DNA of 64,000 nucleotides, from NCBI GenBank assembly GCA_003331065.1, contig QENB01000005.1:118741-182740 (forward strand). Direction: 5' to 3'. Shown here piece after piece: positions 19,299-29,491 of this stretch. This DNA comes from Candidatus Tokpelaia sp. JSC188. Its GTDB lineage: Bacteria > Pseudomonadota > Alphaproteobacteria > Rhizobiales > Rhizobiaceae. The notes beneath the pieces were generated by a model. It made no database searches. It was not told the origin of the DNA and was given only the letters and a program-made list of their open reading frames with translations. Both the position numbers and the translations under genes were made by a program. Every line of letters begins with the position of its first letter. Within the stretch, counting starts at the first letter, position 1.

Positions 19299-22200
19299 AT
19301 TGGGTATAGGAAAGGCGGAGCGTCCTTACCTCATCCTTGATAGAGTTGCTGAAGGATTTCAACCATTCGCTCTTGCAAAACTTGTAGAAGAGGCTGTTGA
19401 TCGGTCTAACTCAATTCTTTTTATTGCTCGAAATGAGCAGAAAATTAGCACTTTTAAGCAAGCTCTCCATTTCATCAATCCTAATTTATCAGTGTTGCAT
19501 TTTCCTGCATGGGATTGCCTGCCTTATGATAGAATTTCACCAGGGAAAAATGTTTCTTCGCGTCGTCTCGCCACTTTGATAAGGTTGCAGAATTTACGCA
19601 AAAATCCTCATCCAACTGTGATCATAACATCAGTTAATGCAGTTATACAGAAGCTGCTGCCTCGGAAAGTGCTCGAGAAAGAAATCATTTCAGCTCAAGT
19701 TGGACAAAAATTTGATATGAGATGTCTGATTAACCATTTGGAGTACAATGGCTTTTGGCGTGTTTCTATTGTTCGGGATGTGGGTGAATATGCAGTGCGT
19801 GGTGGAATTGTAGATCTCTTTATGCCAGGACAAAATATTCCGGTTCGTCTTGATTTTTTTAACGATACGCTGGAGGCTGTGCGTGAGTTTGATCCTCTGA
19901 CACAACAAACCAGGGCGATGCAGGCAGGCTTTACTTTTCAGCCAATGAGTGAAATTATACTAGCACCAGAAGTTATCTATCGCTTTTGTTCGAATTATGT
20001 ACAAGCGTTTGGGAAAATTCAGCGTGATGATGCGCTTTATCAAGCTGTTTCTGCAGGGCGTCGTTTTGCCGGTATGGAGCACTGGCTACCATTATTTTAT
20101 GATGAAGTTGAAACCTTATTTGAACATACTGGGTCGATGCCGGTTATATTCGATTATCTGGCGGAAGAAGCCTTGAAGGAGCGTTACCGGTTAATTGCAC
20201 ATTATTATGAAATTCGCCGAGAATATAAAAATATTAGGGATTTAAAGGATAATGCTCCTTACCATCCACTTCCGATGGATAAATTTTACCTTTCTCCGCA
20301 AGCATTTTTTTCCGCACAGCAGCAATGCGGTATGCGAATCGATTTTACTCCCTCTGCTTTTTCCGATGCTAACAATAGCATTAGGGTTATCAGTGCTAAC
20401 ACACAGGAATTCCGTGACTTTTCTTTGGAACGTGATAATCCAAATATCAATCTTCTTGCAGCTATCATCGATTATATTAGCACATTACAATCTAAAGGCA
20501 GAAAGGTATTGTTAGCAGGATGGAGTGAGGGTTCTCTTAATCGATTGATACAGTTGTTCAACGAACAAGGGCTGAAAAAGATTGAACAGGTCAATACCCT
20601 TTCTGCGGTCAGAGCAGCTCCACGTGATCTCATTTGTGCTGGCATTATATCAATTGAACACGGATTTGAGACAAATGATTTGAGTGTCATATCCGAGAAG
20701 GATATATTTGGTGACAGATTTGTGCAACAGGCGAGACAGCGTGAGCACAAGAGTGATTTTATTAACGAGACAAACTCGTTGAATACCGGTGATATCGTAG
20801 TACATATTGACCATGGTATTGGTCGTTTTTTTTGTCTAAAAACGATCATAGCCTCTGGAGCACCACATGATTGCTTAGAAATTCATTATGCTGAGGAAGA
20901 TAGACTTTTCCTGCCAGTTGAAAATATCGATCTTTTATCACGTTACGGTGGGGGAGGAATCGATACTGTACTAGACAAGCTAGGGAGCGGTGCTTGGCAG
21001 ATACGTAAAGCAAAACTCAAGAAACGCTTACTCGAGATGGCAGACGAGCTTATTAACATTGCTGCACAAAGGCAGATGTTATCTGCACCAAAACTTATAC
21101 CTTCCATCGATCTGTACGATGAATTCTCTGCACGTTTTCCCTATCATGAAACGGAAGACCAGAAACGAGCTATTGATGCTGTGCTCAACGATCTTTCTAG
21201 TGGCACTCCAATGGACCGTTTGATTTGCGGCGATGTTGGTTTTGGCAAGACAGAGGTTGCGATCCGTGCTGCCTTTTCCGTAGCTACAAGCGGTCTTCAA
21301 GTTGCTGTTGTTGTGCCTACTACATTGCTTGCTCGTCAGCATTATGAGATATTTACAGCGCGTTTCCAAGGATTACCAGTGCGTATTAGTCATGCTTCGC
21401 GCTTTGTCGGTTCACGTGAGCTTGCCGATATTAAGAAGGAAATTCGCAATGGGACGGTGGACATTATTATCGGTACTCATACACTACTTAGCAGCAATGT
21501 GCAGTTCGCAAATCTCGGGTTATTGATCATTGATGAAGAACAACATTTCGGTGTTAAACACAAAGAGCGTTTGAAAAAACTAAAAGCTGAAATTCATGTA
21601 CTTACCTTATCAGCAACACCAATTCCACGCACGCTGCAGTTGGCTCTTACCGGCGTTCGAGAGTTATCATTAATTGCAACACCACCTATTGATCGTATAG
21701 CTGTTAAAACCTCTATTTTGCCGGTTGATCCGCTTATTATCCGAGAGGCTTTGTTGCGTGAACATTGTCGTGGTGGACAGAGTTTTTATATATGTCCACG
21801 GATTGCTGATATTGAAGAGGTTAAGATTTTTTTGGAAAAGCATACACCAGAATTGAAAGTAACAATTGCTCACGGACAGCTAGCCGCAAGCCAACTTGAT
21901 GATACTATGACTGCCTTTTATGATGGACAGTATGATATACTGCTGTCAACCTCAATTGTTGAATCTGGTCTTGATATCCCTACAGCTAATACTTTGATTG
22001 TTCATCGTTCGGATATGTTTGGGCTTTCAGCCCTTTATCAGTTGCGCGGACGGATTGGACGTTCTAAGCAGCAGGCATATGCCTTATTCACCTTACCACC
22101 CGCTAAGATATTAACTCTCAAGGCTGAACGTCGCTTCAATGTTTTGGAGTCACTTAATATGCTCGGAGCCGGTTTTCAGCTAGCAACCCATGATATGGAT

Positions 22201-22794
22201 ATTCGCGGTGCTGGAAATCTTTTAGGAGAGGAGCAATCAGGTCATATCAAAGAAGTTGGATTTAAGCTTTATCAACAAATGCTTGAAGAAGCTGTAATGG
22301 AGATGAAAGGCACCGGCGAAATTAATAATTTGCACTGGTCTCCACAGATTTCAATTGGTACATCGATCATGATACCAGAATTCTATATTCCTGATCTACA
22401 GTTACGGCTTGACCTTTATCGTCGTATCGGAGATTTGGGAAATCTCCAAGCAATTGATACATTTGCCATAGAGCTAATTGACCGTTTTGGCCCCTTGCCA
22501 ATGGAGGTGGAACATCTTCTGAGAATTGTCTATATCAAGGTGCTTTGCCGTAAAGCCAACGTGGAAAAACTTGATGCAGGTCCGAAAGGTGTGGTTATCT
22601 CTTTCCGTAATGGTACATTTCCCAATAGTATGGGGCTGATTAAGCTGATTAATAAGCAAGGCTCTATGGCAAAGATTCGCGCTGATCAGAGGGTAGTTTT
22701 TACGCAAAATTGGCCAACGACAGAAAAACGTTTCAGAGGTATCGTTGCTCTTTTAAATCAGCTTGTCAAACTTCTTAAGACCACCTCATCGTAA
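19282..22794 (+). CDS. mfd: transcription-repair coupling factor
   Basis: 1170 residues, full length. It displaces RNA polymerase stalled at DNA damage and recruits UvrA for nucleotide excision repair. A UvrB-like N-terminal part (residues 1-350, with WDCLPYDRISP) is followed by the CarD-like RNA polymerase interaction domain (DIVVHIDHGIGRF near 510), a superfamily-2 helicase core with Walker A GDVGFGKTE near residue 650, DEEQHFG near 750, TLSATPIPRT, QLRGRIGR, and the C-terminal D7 domain that holds the UvrA-binding site. It starts inside the sdhE end. It looks intact, which contrasts with the broken uvrA fragment near 33.5 kb. Confidence 0.96.
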   Translation: MTVFSKLGIGKAERPYLILDRVAEGFQPFALAKLVEEAVDRSNSILFIARNEQKISTFKQALHFINPNLSVLHFPAWDCLPYDRISPGKNVSSRRLATLIRLQNLRKNPHPTVIITSVNAVIQKLLPRKVLEKEIISAQVGQKFDMRCLINHLEYNGFWRVSIVRDVGEYAVRGGIVDLFMPGQNIPVRLDFFNDTLEAVREFDPLTQQTRAMQAGFTFQPMSEIILAPEVIYRFCSNYVQAFGKIQRDDALYQAVSAGRRFAGMEHWLPLFYDEVETLFEHTGSMPVIFDYLAEEALKERYRLIAHYYEIRREYKNIRDLKDNAPYHPLPMDKFYLSPQAFFSAQQQCGMRIDFTPSAFSDANNSIRVISANTQEFRDFSLERDNPNINLLAAIIDYISTLQSKGRKVLLAGWSEGSLNRLIQLFNEQGLKKIEQVNTLSAVRAAPRDLICAGIISIEHGFETNDLSVISEKDIFGDRFVQQARQREHKSDFINETNSLNTGDIVVHIDHGIGRFFCLKTIIASGAPHDCLEIHYAEEDRLFLPVENIDLLSRYGGGGIDTVLDKLGSGAWQIRKAKLKKRLLEMADELINIAAQRQMLSAPKLIPSIDLYDEFSARFPYHETEDQKRAIDAVLNDLSSGTPMDRLICGDVGFGKTEVAIRAAFSVATSGLQVAVVVPTTLLARQHYEIFTARFQGLPVRISHASRFVGSRELADIKKEIRNGTVDIIIGTHTLLSSNVQFANLGLLIIDEEQHFGVKHKERLKKLKAEIHVLTLSATPIPRTLQLALTGVRELSLIATPPIDRIAVKTSILPVDPLIIREALLREHCRGGQSFYICPRIADIEEVKIFLEKHTPELKVTIAHGQLAASQLDDTMTAFYDGQYDILLSTSIVESGLDIPTANTLIVHRSDMFGLSALYQLRGRIGRSKQQAYALFTLPPAKILTLKAERRFNVLESLNMLGAGFQLATHDMDIRGAGNLLGEEQSGHIKEVGFKLYQQMLEEAVMEMKGTGEINNLHWSPQISIGTSIMIPEFYIPDLQLRLDLYRRIGDLGNLQAIDTFAIELIDRFGPLPMEVEHLLRIVYIKVLCRKANVEKLDAGPKGVVISFRNGTFPNSMGLIKLINKQGSMAKIRADQRVVFTQNWPTTEKRFRGIVALLNQLVKLLKTTSS

Positions 22795-23376
22795 GATGTA
22801 TGCAAAGTAATTAGTAATTTATGTTTCTTTTATCTTTGTCTTAGCGGCTTTGATAGCAATTTTGTGTCTGTCATTTTATTAGGAGCGCTTCCTAAACCGA
22901 TACTGTGGATAAACAAAAGATATGTTAGATGCAGATCAAGAAACAATCTATCGTTGCGAATTTGCATAATGCTATTAATTTTAAGATTACGGTATCGTAA
23001 GAAAAAATCTAAAAGATGTATGTCAAGCTGAGCTACGCTAGAATACAATGTGTAGTTGCAGTACAATTGGCGAATAAGCGCAAAATATATATGGGGATTA
23101 TTATTTACAAAGTTTTAATTAACAAATGCAGCCGGGGTACAGGCTGTACCGCTTATAAAGCAAATTGTAGGATATTGAAAAAAATAATTTCCTCTTTGGT
23201 TAATAAATGGATAGATAATGAGAAGGAAGGAAATAAAATTTTGTTTGTAATAAATATAAGAAATAGTTATCAGTCTCAGCCTTTTCATGCTATAAGCGCT
23301 CGTGAAATGTAGCGGTGGGACAAAAGCATTCTATGATTTGGATTTTAGAAAGTACGTTGAAAGGGTTTTCTTGATC
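22795..23376. other. gene-free region upstream of ialB
   Basis: About 580 AT-rich bases. Contains the 15-bp palindrome listed separately. Short frames on both strands have no ribosome sites or recognisable similarity. Probably the mfd 3' end plus the ialB promoter region. Confidence 0.4.
23136..23150. promoter_or_regulatory. palindrome GGTACAG-G-CTGTACC, possible operator
   Basis: A perfect 7-1-7 palindrome about 225 bases upstream of the IalB start. It is too short and not followed by a T run, so a terminator is unlikely. It has the shape of a binding site for a dimeric regulator; none can be named. Confidence 0.35.
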
Positions 23377-23991
23377 ATGCCAAGAGAAAGGATATTTGTT
23401 TTCACTTCGGTGGTAACTTCGTTTATTGTATTTCTTATTACCTTTTGTACATCTGCCTTTGCAGAAGATGCCATGAGGGGTTGGTATAAGGTGTGCAGCA
23501 AACAACAAGCTATTGATGTTTGCAATACTATGAATAATGTTGTTTCCGATACTGGCCAATACCTTACCTTGGTTAATTTAATTGAGGTAAGCGGCGAACA
23601 AGACCAGAAGCGTATTGGTATTCAGGTGCCAACAGGTCGCCTTATTTCAGAAGGAATCAAGATCAAAGTTGATGATGGAAAAGAGAAGACTGTTCCGTAT
23701 ATAATCTGTAACGGCCCGACTTGTATTGCTAACGGTATGTTTGATGATGTGCTTGTTAATACAATGAAAAAGGGAAAAACCCTTACTGTTACTTCGGTAA
23801 ATTTCCAAGGTACACCAAATCCGATTGAAATTTCGCTTAAAGGCTTTTCTCAGGTGTTTACAGGACCTGGCATGAGCGAGAAAGCTTACCAAGCTGAGCA
23901 GGAGAAGTTACAAAAAGCAGTACAGGAAAAGCAACAGGAAATTGAAAATAAGATGCGCGCCGAGCAAGAAAAGATAAAAGCTGGTGATTGA
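23377..23991 (+). CDS. ialB: invasion-associated locus B (IalB) family protein
   Basis: 204 residues from the ATG at 23377 (the frame opens at a GTG at 23302, but the ATG gives a proper signal peptide). Signal peptide at 1-29 ending in TSAFA before EDAMRGW. The mature part is the IalB fold with paired cysteines (VCSKQQAIDVC and ICNGPTC), and LTVTSVNFQG near the end. The last 40 residues are Gln/Glu/Lys-rich and likely a coiled coil. In Bartonella IalB is an envelope protein tied to erythrocyte invasion, but the family is widespread in Hyphomicrobiales, so a virulence role is not implied by sequence alone. Confidence 0.88.
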   Translation: MPRERIFVFTSVVTSFIVFLITFCTSAFAEDAMRGWYKVCSKQQAIDVCNTMNNVVSDTGQYLTLVNLIEVSGEQDQKRIGIQVPTGRLISEGIKIKVDDGKEKTVPYIICNGPTCIANGMFDDVLVNTMKKGKTLTVTSVNFQGTPNPIEISLKGFSQVFTGPGMSEKAYQAEQEKLQKAVQEKQQEIENKMRAEQEKIKAGD

Positions 23992-24055
23992 GTTATGTCT
24001 CGGCATGAAAATGGTGAAGTGAAGGCTCTTGCTTTTACATTTCACACTTCAGAAA

Positions 24056-25285
24056 TCATTTCTCGCTTTTTTGTAAATATCCCAGAAAATGGTACAAGGT
24101 GCAGCCTGCATTCATTCCTTCATGCATGAAAAACTTCCTGAAAGAGGCAATTTGCCGAAGTATTTCCATCCCTGTGCTGCGTAAGAGCTGCATAGGCAAG
24201 AAATCTGATAAGAGAGCGCAGTTAAGAGCATGGACAACACCTGTTCTTGTCCAAATATCCAATTTGCGATGTCTATTATAATAACGAATCACATCCTCCG
24301 CTCCTGGATCAGCGATATTGACACTGACCGCTGCTGCAAGGTCAATTACATCACGAATACTCAGGTTAAATCCTTGTGCGCCAATAGGAGGGAAAACATG
24401 TGCCGCTTCACCGATCAAGATTGTTCGGTTTGCCGCAAATATTTCTGATATAACACTACCCATTGGCCAAACTTGAACTGCAGTGTCTACCTTGATTTTC
24501 CCGAGTATAAATTTCATATGTTCTTCAATCTCCTTGCCTAATGTTTTGGAGCTGAAGCTAAGAAGCTGCCTAGCTCGTTCAGATTTAAGCACCCAAACCA
24601 GACTTGAGCAGTTGCCTGGCAGTGGTACCTGCGTGAAAGGTCCATCAGGGGTGTGGAATTCGGTTGCAACATTATAATGTGGTAGTTGATGAGAAAAGTT
24701 TAGGATTATAGCTGTCTGAGGATAATACCACTTGTACGTTTTGATTTTTGCTGCATCTCTTGCAGAGGATGTCCCTCCATCTGCAGCTATAAGAAGGGCC
24801 GTATTGATTGTAGTACCATCGGTCAATTTTATTTCAATTCCATACCTCTCATGATGATAATCCTTAGCTGACATTGTTATCCTAAATATTGAAGGATTGT
24901 TTTTAACAGCTGCGGCCATAGCAGTGTTTAAGATTGTGTTGGGTATGTTATAAGCAAAAGCTTCTTCTCCTATTTCGCTTGCATGAAAACTAACTGACGG
25001 ACTGCGAATTAGGCGCTTTGTTGCGTCAAGAATGCGCATGATAGAAAGAGGAGCAGCATGTGATTTTAAGTTTGAGATACCAAGCTCTTCTAGGGTATGG
25101 ACTGTGGGCATCATCATCGCTGTGGTGCGCATGTCATTACTATTAGTTTGCGGCCCAATCAAGATAACTTCTTTATATAAGGAAGCTAGCTTCAACGCAG
25201 CAAGCATTCCTGCAGGTCCACTTCCGACAACTGCAACGTTGCATTCTATTAATCGCTTTTTTTCTGTTTCTTGGGAAAGAATCAT
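24056..25285 (-). CDS. UbiH/UbiF family FAD-dependent ubiquinone biosynthesis hydroxylase
   Basis: 409 residues. A class A flavin monooxygenase that hydroxylates the ubiquinone ring at the inner membrane surface. The N-terminal FAD-binding VGSGPAGMLAA (Rossmann GxGxxG) is at about 20-30. The second FAD motif reads GEAAHVFPPIGAQGFNLSIRD, with Glu where the canonical family has Asp (GD); Glu is common in rhizobial UbiH proteins. Which ring carbon it acts on cannot be told. It converges on ialB (64 bases between stops). Confidence 0.87.
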   Translation of the reverse strand: MILSQETEKKRLIECNVAVVGSGPAGMLAALKLASLYKEVILIGPQTNSNDMRTTAMMMPTVHTLEELGISNLKSHAAPLSIMRILDATKRLIRSPSVSFHASEIGEEAFAYNIPNTILNTAMAAAVKNNPSIFRITMSAKDYHHERYGIEIKLTDGTTINTALLIAADGGTSSARDAAKIKTYKWYYPQTAIILNFSHQLPHYNVATEFHTPDGPFTQVPLPGNCSSLVWVLKSERARQLLSFSSKTLGKEIEEHMKFILGKIKVDTAVQVWPMGSVISEIFAANRTILIGEAAHVFPPIGAQGFNLSIRDVIDLAAAVSVNIADPGAEDVIRYYNRHRKLDIWTRTGVVHALNCALLSDFLPMQLLRSTGMEILRQIASFRKFFMHEGMNAGCTLYHFLGYLQKSEK

Positions 25286-25499
25286 TTTTTTATGCTAGAA
25301 AGTGGATTTTTTGTAATATGTCTCACCAATTTTAGTAAAATTATATGACTTAGATCTTAAAAGAAAATAGCCCATGCCTTACAATAGGAAGCCTTCTTTT
25401 CCGCTATATATATATCAAAAGGTGCAGGACATAAAAGATGTTAAATAAAGGATTTCTATTTCAAACAAGTGGACCACCGGTACACCTATAATCTTCTTA

Positions 25500-26315
25500 A
25501 TGTATACAAGAAAGCGCAAAAATATGAAACAGAAATTAGCTGGTCAAATAAGAGATAAGGCCAGATATCTAAAATCCAGAAAAGTGTTTCTTCCTCAAGT
25601 GTATGCTTTTTCTGTCCATCTATTGACTGCATCTGGCTCTTTTTTTGCTTTCCTTTCCCTTATTGCTGCTAGTGAAAAACAGTGGGCTGTAATGTGGTCA
25701 TGGCTTGGCATGGCTCTGATTATTGACGCTGTTGATGGACCAATTGCACGTCGTATTGATGTCAAATACGTGTTGCCGACTTGGTCAGGGGAAACTCTCG
25801 ATAATATCGTGGATTATGTCACCTATGTTTTAATACCCGCTTTTGCAATTTATCAGAGCGGCTTAATAGGGCCTGTTTTGTCGTTTTTATCAGCGGCGCT
25901 TATTATGGTGAGCAGCGCTATTTATTATGCTGATACGGATATGAAATCAGAAGAAAACTTTTTTAAGGGATTTCCAGTTGTCTGGAACATACTGATTTTT
26001 ACTGTGTTTATGGTGCATCCACTAGAGTGGGTAGCTTTTGTTGTGGTGTTTATTTCTGCAATTCTGTCTTTTATGCCAGTTTATTTTGTACATCCAATAC
26101 GGGTAAGAAGGTTACGCTCCCTTACCATTTCTATTGTGTTTATATGGGCACTCTTAAGCCTCATGATCGTGTTTTACTATCATATGAAAGCACCGTATCC
26201 AATACGCATTGGTTTAGTGGCAAGTAGCCTATATATATATTTCATCGGGGCATTCCTGCAGCTTTTTCCAAATATCGGACGACGGGCTGCTTTCAGTAAC
26301 TCTACATCATATTAA
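25500..26315 (+). CDS. pcs: phosphatidylcholine synthase
   Basis: 271 residues, polytopic inner-membrane enzyme that condenses CDP-diacylglycerol with choline to give phosphatidylcholine, a one-step pathway typical of host-associated alphaproteobacteria. The CDP-alcohol motif is visible as Asp79-Gly80, Ala83-Arg84, Gly97, Asp101 and Asp105; the spacing between Arg and Gly is longer than in other CDP-alcohol transferases and matches Pcs. About eight hydrophobic segments follow. Start at 25500 or Met9 at 25524. Its last 14 bases overlap the 3' end of the convergent beta-lyase gene. It depends on exogenous choline from the host. Confidence 0.94.
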   Translation: MYTRKRKNMKQKLAGQIRDKARYLKSRKVFLPQVYAFSVHLLTASGSFFAFLSLIAASEKQWAVMWSWLGMALIIDAVDGPIARRIDVKYVLPTWSGETLDNIVDYVTYVLIPAFAIYQSGLIGPVLSFLSAALIMVSSAIYYADTDMKSEENFFKGFPVVWNILIFTVFMVHPLEWVAFVVVFISAILSFMPVYFVHPIRVRRLRSLTISIVFIWALLSLMIVFYYHMKAPYPIRIGLVASSLYIYFIGAFLQLFPNIGRRAAFSNSTSY

Positions 26316-27471
26316 TGGCCGCAAGAGCATGTTTAAGATCCGCCTTTAGATCATCAAAATCTTCGATACCGATTTGTAGCCGTAAAATCGGTCCGGGGTA
26401 ATTTGCTTTACTAACTGTTCTATCTGAAAGGTTCACATGTATAGCTAGGCTTTCAAAGCCACCCCAAGAATAACCGAGACCGAATAATTTAAGATTATTA
26501 AGAAAGATGTTGGCTTCATGCCGTCCACCTGTTTTTAAAACAACAGAAAAAATAGCGGCAGCCCCACTGAAATCGCGTTTCCATAATTTATAGCCGGGAT
26601 TACCTTTCAATGCGGGGTAGAGTACATGGGAAACCTGTTGCTGCTCTTCAAGCCAGAAAGCCAACGCAAGGGCTGTTTTCTGTTGGTGTTCGAGTCTTAC
26701 GCACATTGTTCGCAATCCACGCAGAATAAGGTAGGCATCATCGCCATTTACGTTCATTCCTAGAAAACGATGAGCATTATCAATAAGCTGTGCATATTTT
26801 TTAGTAGTGGAAATTGTCCCAAGTAGAACATCAGAATGCCCGGACGGGTATTTCGTAGCAGCATGAATAGAAATATCCACACCATGCTTAAGCGGGCGAA
26901 AATAAAGAGATGTGGCCCAGCTATTATCCATCATGACAACAGCATTAATTTTATGGGCAGCAGCACTAATTGCTGGAATATCCTGAACTTCAAATGTGTT
27001 AGAAGCAGGTGATTCTGCAAAAACAACCCTTGTATTATGGCGAAATAGCTTTTCTATATTTGATCCAACTTTAGGAGCATAATATTCAACTTCGATTCCC
27101 ATATTTTTTAGCATATTATTAGCAAATCGGCGGGTTGGGTAATAAACAGAATCAGTAATCAATAAATGATCACCTGTTCGTAGGATACTAAGAAGAGCCA
27201 CAGTAACAGCCGCCAAACCTGATGGAACGAGAATAGTCTTTGCTGCGCCCTCTAAAAGATTAATCGCATGACACAATGCATCTGTTGTCGGTGTGCCATG
27301 AGTGCCATAAGTATAACTTTGTTTTTTTTTCTCCATGGTTTCTGCATCAGGAAATAGGACAGTTGAACCTCGGAAAATCGATGGGTTGATAAAACCATAA
27401 TTATGCTGTGAGCTGTATATATCATGTACAAGATATGTGTTTAGGCCATTAGACCTCTTGCCGTTTTTCAT
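26302..27471 (-). CDS. metC: cystathionine beta-lyase / trans-sulfuration family PLP enzyme
   Basis: 389 residues, Cys/Met-metabolism PLP family. PLP lysine is Lys207 in AATKYPSGHSDVLLG; SGLAAVT near 84-90 and the MMDNSWATSLYF segment (Asp182) form the cofactor site; the C-terminal SWGGFESLAI motif is the one usual for cystathionine beta-lyases. It would cleave cystathionine to homocysteine, ammonia and pyruvate. Paralogues (gamma-synthase, gamma-lyase) share these motifs, so the exact reaction is less sure than the family. Convergent overlap of 14 bases with pcs. Confidence 0.85.
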   Translation of the reverse strand: MKNGKRSNGLNTYLVHDIYSSQHNYGFINPSIFRGSTVLFPDAETMEKKKQSYTYGTHGTPTTDALCHAINLLEGAAKTILVPSGLAAVTVALLSILRTGDHLLITDSVYYPTRRFANNMLKNMGIEVEYYAPKVGSNIEKLFRHNTRVVFAESPASNTFEVQDIPAISAAAHKINAVVMMDNSWATSLYFRPLKHGVDISIHAATKYPSGHSDVLLGTISTTKKYAQLIDNAHRFLGMNVNGDDAYLILRGLRTMCVRLEHQQKTALALAFWLEEQQQVSHVLYPALKGNPGYKLWKRDFSGAAAIFSVVLKTGGRHEANIFLNNLKLFGLGYSWGGFESLAIHVNLSDRTVSKANYPGPILRLQIGIEDFDDLKADLKHALAAINMM

Positions 27472-27835
27472 TATCAGGGGTCCTATTCAATTTCTAGTAA
27501 TCCATACTTATATTCCAAATCTAAAATATCATGTTAGTGAACTAAAAAGAGAAAAATTCACTCTTTCGGAACAAGACCCTCGCGCGAGGGTATGACGAGA
27601 TTTCAATAAATCTCTGTGACCAAAGAATAAATTATATTAACTTTGATGTGAATCGAAGCTTCTACTGTACAATAGTGCTATGTTGATTATTCCGAATTAA
27701 CAATAATTATTATGCTCTACTATACTTATGATTTCACGTACAAATAACGACTTATATGAAACTATCAAAAGACTGGCTATAAAGCACTTTCACCTTTTCT
27801 TTAGCATCAAACTTTGAAAGTTTAATCCTGTCATT
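27472..27835. other. intergenic between rplI and the beta-lyase gene
   Basis: About 360 bases. In many relatives dnaB follows rplI; here it does not. Contains the GC-rich palindrome at 27577-27590; otherwise nothing recognised. Confidence 0.4.
27577..27590. repeat. GC-rich perfect palindrome CCCTCGCGCGAGGG
   Basis: A 14-bp fully self-complementary, GC-rich sequence in otherwise AT-rich DNA, about 105 bases upstream of the beta-lyase start (minus strand). No T run follows. Possible operator or a repeat-element core; only one copy was noticed in the window. Confidence 0.4.
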
Positions 27836-28375
27836 TTACATTATTTTAGATTCTTCTTCTTCGCGTTTTATTATTTCAGAAGTACTATTTTTGATCAATG
27901 CTTCAGCTTTGACCTGTTGATCGGCCTCTTCGGCTGAGCGAGCAACATTAATATTAATGCTGATTTTTACTTCTGGATGAAGATTGATCAAAATAGTATG
28001 TATTCCGATAGTCTTAATAGGTTGTTTTAACTGAACCTGATTGCGAGTCATGTCGAAGCCATTTTCAATAATAAGTTCAGCGATATCACGAGTAGAAACT
28101 GAGCCATAAAGTTGACCTGTTTCCCCTGCTGATCGGATGATCACAAAAGTTTTCTTGTTAAGGTTATCTGCAATTTTTTCAGCTTCATTTTTGAGCTCAA
28201 GGTTATGGACTTCAAGTTGAATTCGCTGGATTTCAAAATATTTTTTATTGGCTTCATTAGCACGCAGCGCCTTCCCTTGAGGAAGCAGAAAATTTCGAGC
28301 ATAACCGTCTTTTACGCTGACAATATCACCCATCTGGCCAAGTTGGGCAATGCGTTCAAGAAGAATAACATCCAT
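27836..28375 (-). CDS. rplI: 50S ribosomal protein L9
   Basis: 179 residues. Binds 23S rRNA at the base of the L1 stalk. The N-terminal domain [33 protein letters not shown] is the textbook L9 signature, followed by the long connecting helix and the C-terminal domain with [13 protein letters not shown]. The C-terminal tail is longer than in E. coli (149 residues), as usual in this order. Last gene of the rpsF-rpsR-DUF2232-rplI cluster. Confidence 0.97.
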   Translation of the reverse strand: MDVILLERIAQLGQMGDIVSVKDGYARNFLLPQGKALRANEANKKYFEIQRIQLEVHNLELKNEAEKIADNLNKKTFVIIRSAGETGQLYGSVSTRDIAELIIENGFDMTRNQVQLKQPIKTIGIHTILINLHPEVKISININVARSAEEADQQVKAEALIKNSTSEIIKREEEESKIM

Positions 28376-28424
28376 GTGGATTTTCCTTTCTAGTATAGAT
28401 GATTTTCTAGTGCCTTATAATAGG

Positions 28425-29423
28425 CTATTTCTGCGCTTGTGGCACAATGATAGAAAAGGTTGTAAACAGTCCAGTAAGGATGAGAGCCATGACGAAGAAT
28501 GGCGTTAAAATCAATGTAAAAAGTCCAACGTAAATTGCTATGAGCAGAAAAATCCGGCAAATATAACCTAGCGTTATATGATGAATAAAGGCAAGGCCTG
28601 AAATAAAAAAACATGTACTCAAAACTGAAGTAATAATATTCATACAAATTGTCAGCGTTTCATCTTTGGAAAGCATACCTACTATCACACTAACGCCTAA
28701 AATGACAAGTGCAATCATTGGCATGCGCAAAGCGGTCGGCCAATTATCCAGAGGTCTCTTCAAGCTCTTTAGCATTTCTGCAAAGTGTATGGAAAAATAA
28801 AGATTACCAAGGTGAAGCAAATACCCATAGACCGCAATCATCGATGCAATACCGAGGACAAAATGAATGCGGATAGCTTTTTCAAATAATTCCTGACTTT
28901 CTGTTGAGTAAAAATTGCTTTTGTGGACAAGTGTAATAAGTTGATCGACGAATCCATTTAGATGTTGCATTGTTTCACTAGATGAGAGGAGATACAACAT
29001 AATGACAATTGTGGCACTGATAACAGAAAGTGCAAGCAAGAAGATAATTTGTGAAAGGGGATACCAAGAAGTAATATTTTCTCTATTACCCTTTTGTCTC
29101 AATCCCATAAGCCAACCTATAAACATAGAGGGTGCAAAGAAAAAGACTGAAATCAGCAGTGCAACGACTGGTGAAAGAATGAAAACTAGAAAAAATGTTG
29201 TAAGAACAGTGGTAAAAACACTGGCATATGTGCCATACTCAAAAGCTACGATCAAAATCGGTAAAGACACAAAAAGGCCAAAGAGGAAGGCAATGAAAAG
29301 CCATAGATTAGCCAAACTCACCCATAGGGCTACATTAAGCAAGGAAGAAAATGCCGCTGCTAACACACACACAGCCAGCGCTTTTTTTTTAAACTGCATG
29401 AGCCCTTGTTGGTCATCTTGCAT
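28425..29423 (-). CDS. DUF2232 family membrane protein
   Basis: 332 residues from the Met at 29423 (frame open from 29477). About eight to ten transmembrane segments; no catalytic motif. DUF2232 proteins lie between rpsR and rplI in many alphaproteobacteria; the Firmicute relative YybS is in the same position. Function unknown. The placement inside a ribosomal operon and the 14- and 49-base gaps to rpsR and rplI imply co-transcription. The longer start overlaps nothing and cannot be excluded. Confidence 0.85.
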   Translation of the reverse strand: MQDDQQGLMQFKKKALAVCVLAAAFSSLLNVALWVSLANLWLFIAFLFGLFVSLPILIVAFEYGTYASVFTTVLTTFFLVFILSPVVALLISVFFFAPSMFIGWLMGLRQKGNRENITSWYPLSQIIFLLALSVISATIVIMLYLLSSSETMQHLNGFVDQLITLVHKSNFYSTESQELFEKAIRIHFVLGIASMIAVYGYLLHLGNLYFSIHFAEMLKSLKRPLDNWPTALRMPMIALVILGVSVIVGMLSKDETLTICMNIITSVLSTCFFISGLAFIHHITLGYICRIFLLIAIYVGLFTLILTPFFVMALILTGLFTTFSIIVPQAQK

Positions 29424-29491
29424 TGTTTTACAACCATTACGAAGAAAAGATTGAGAAATCTTCCCATAGAAATACAAGAGGGGGCTAATTT

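Noticed and set aside
29002..29454. 150-codon plus-strand frame opposite the DUF2232 gene
   Set aside because: It is the antisense shadow of a hydrophobic membrane protein gene; no ribosome site and low-complexity Lys/Thr-rich translation.
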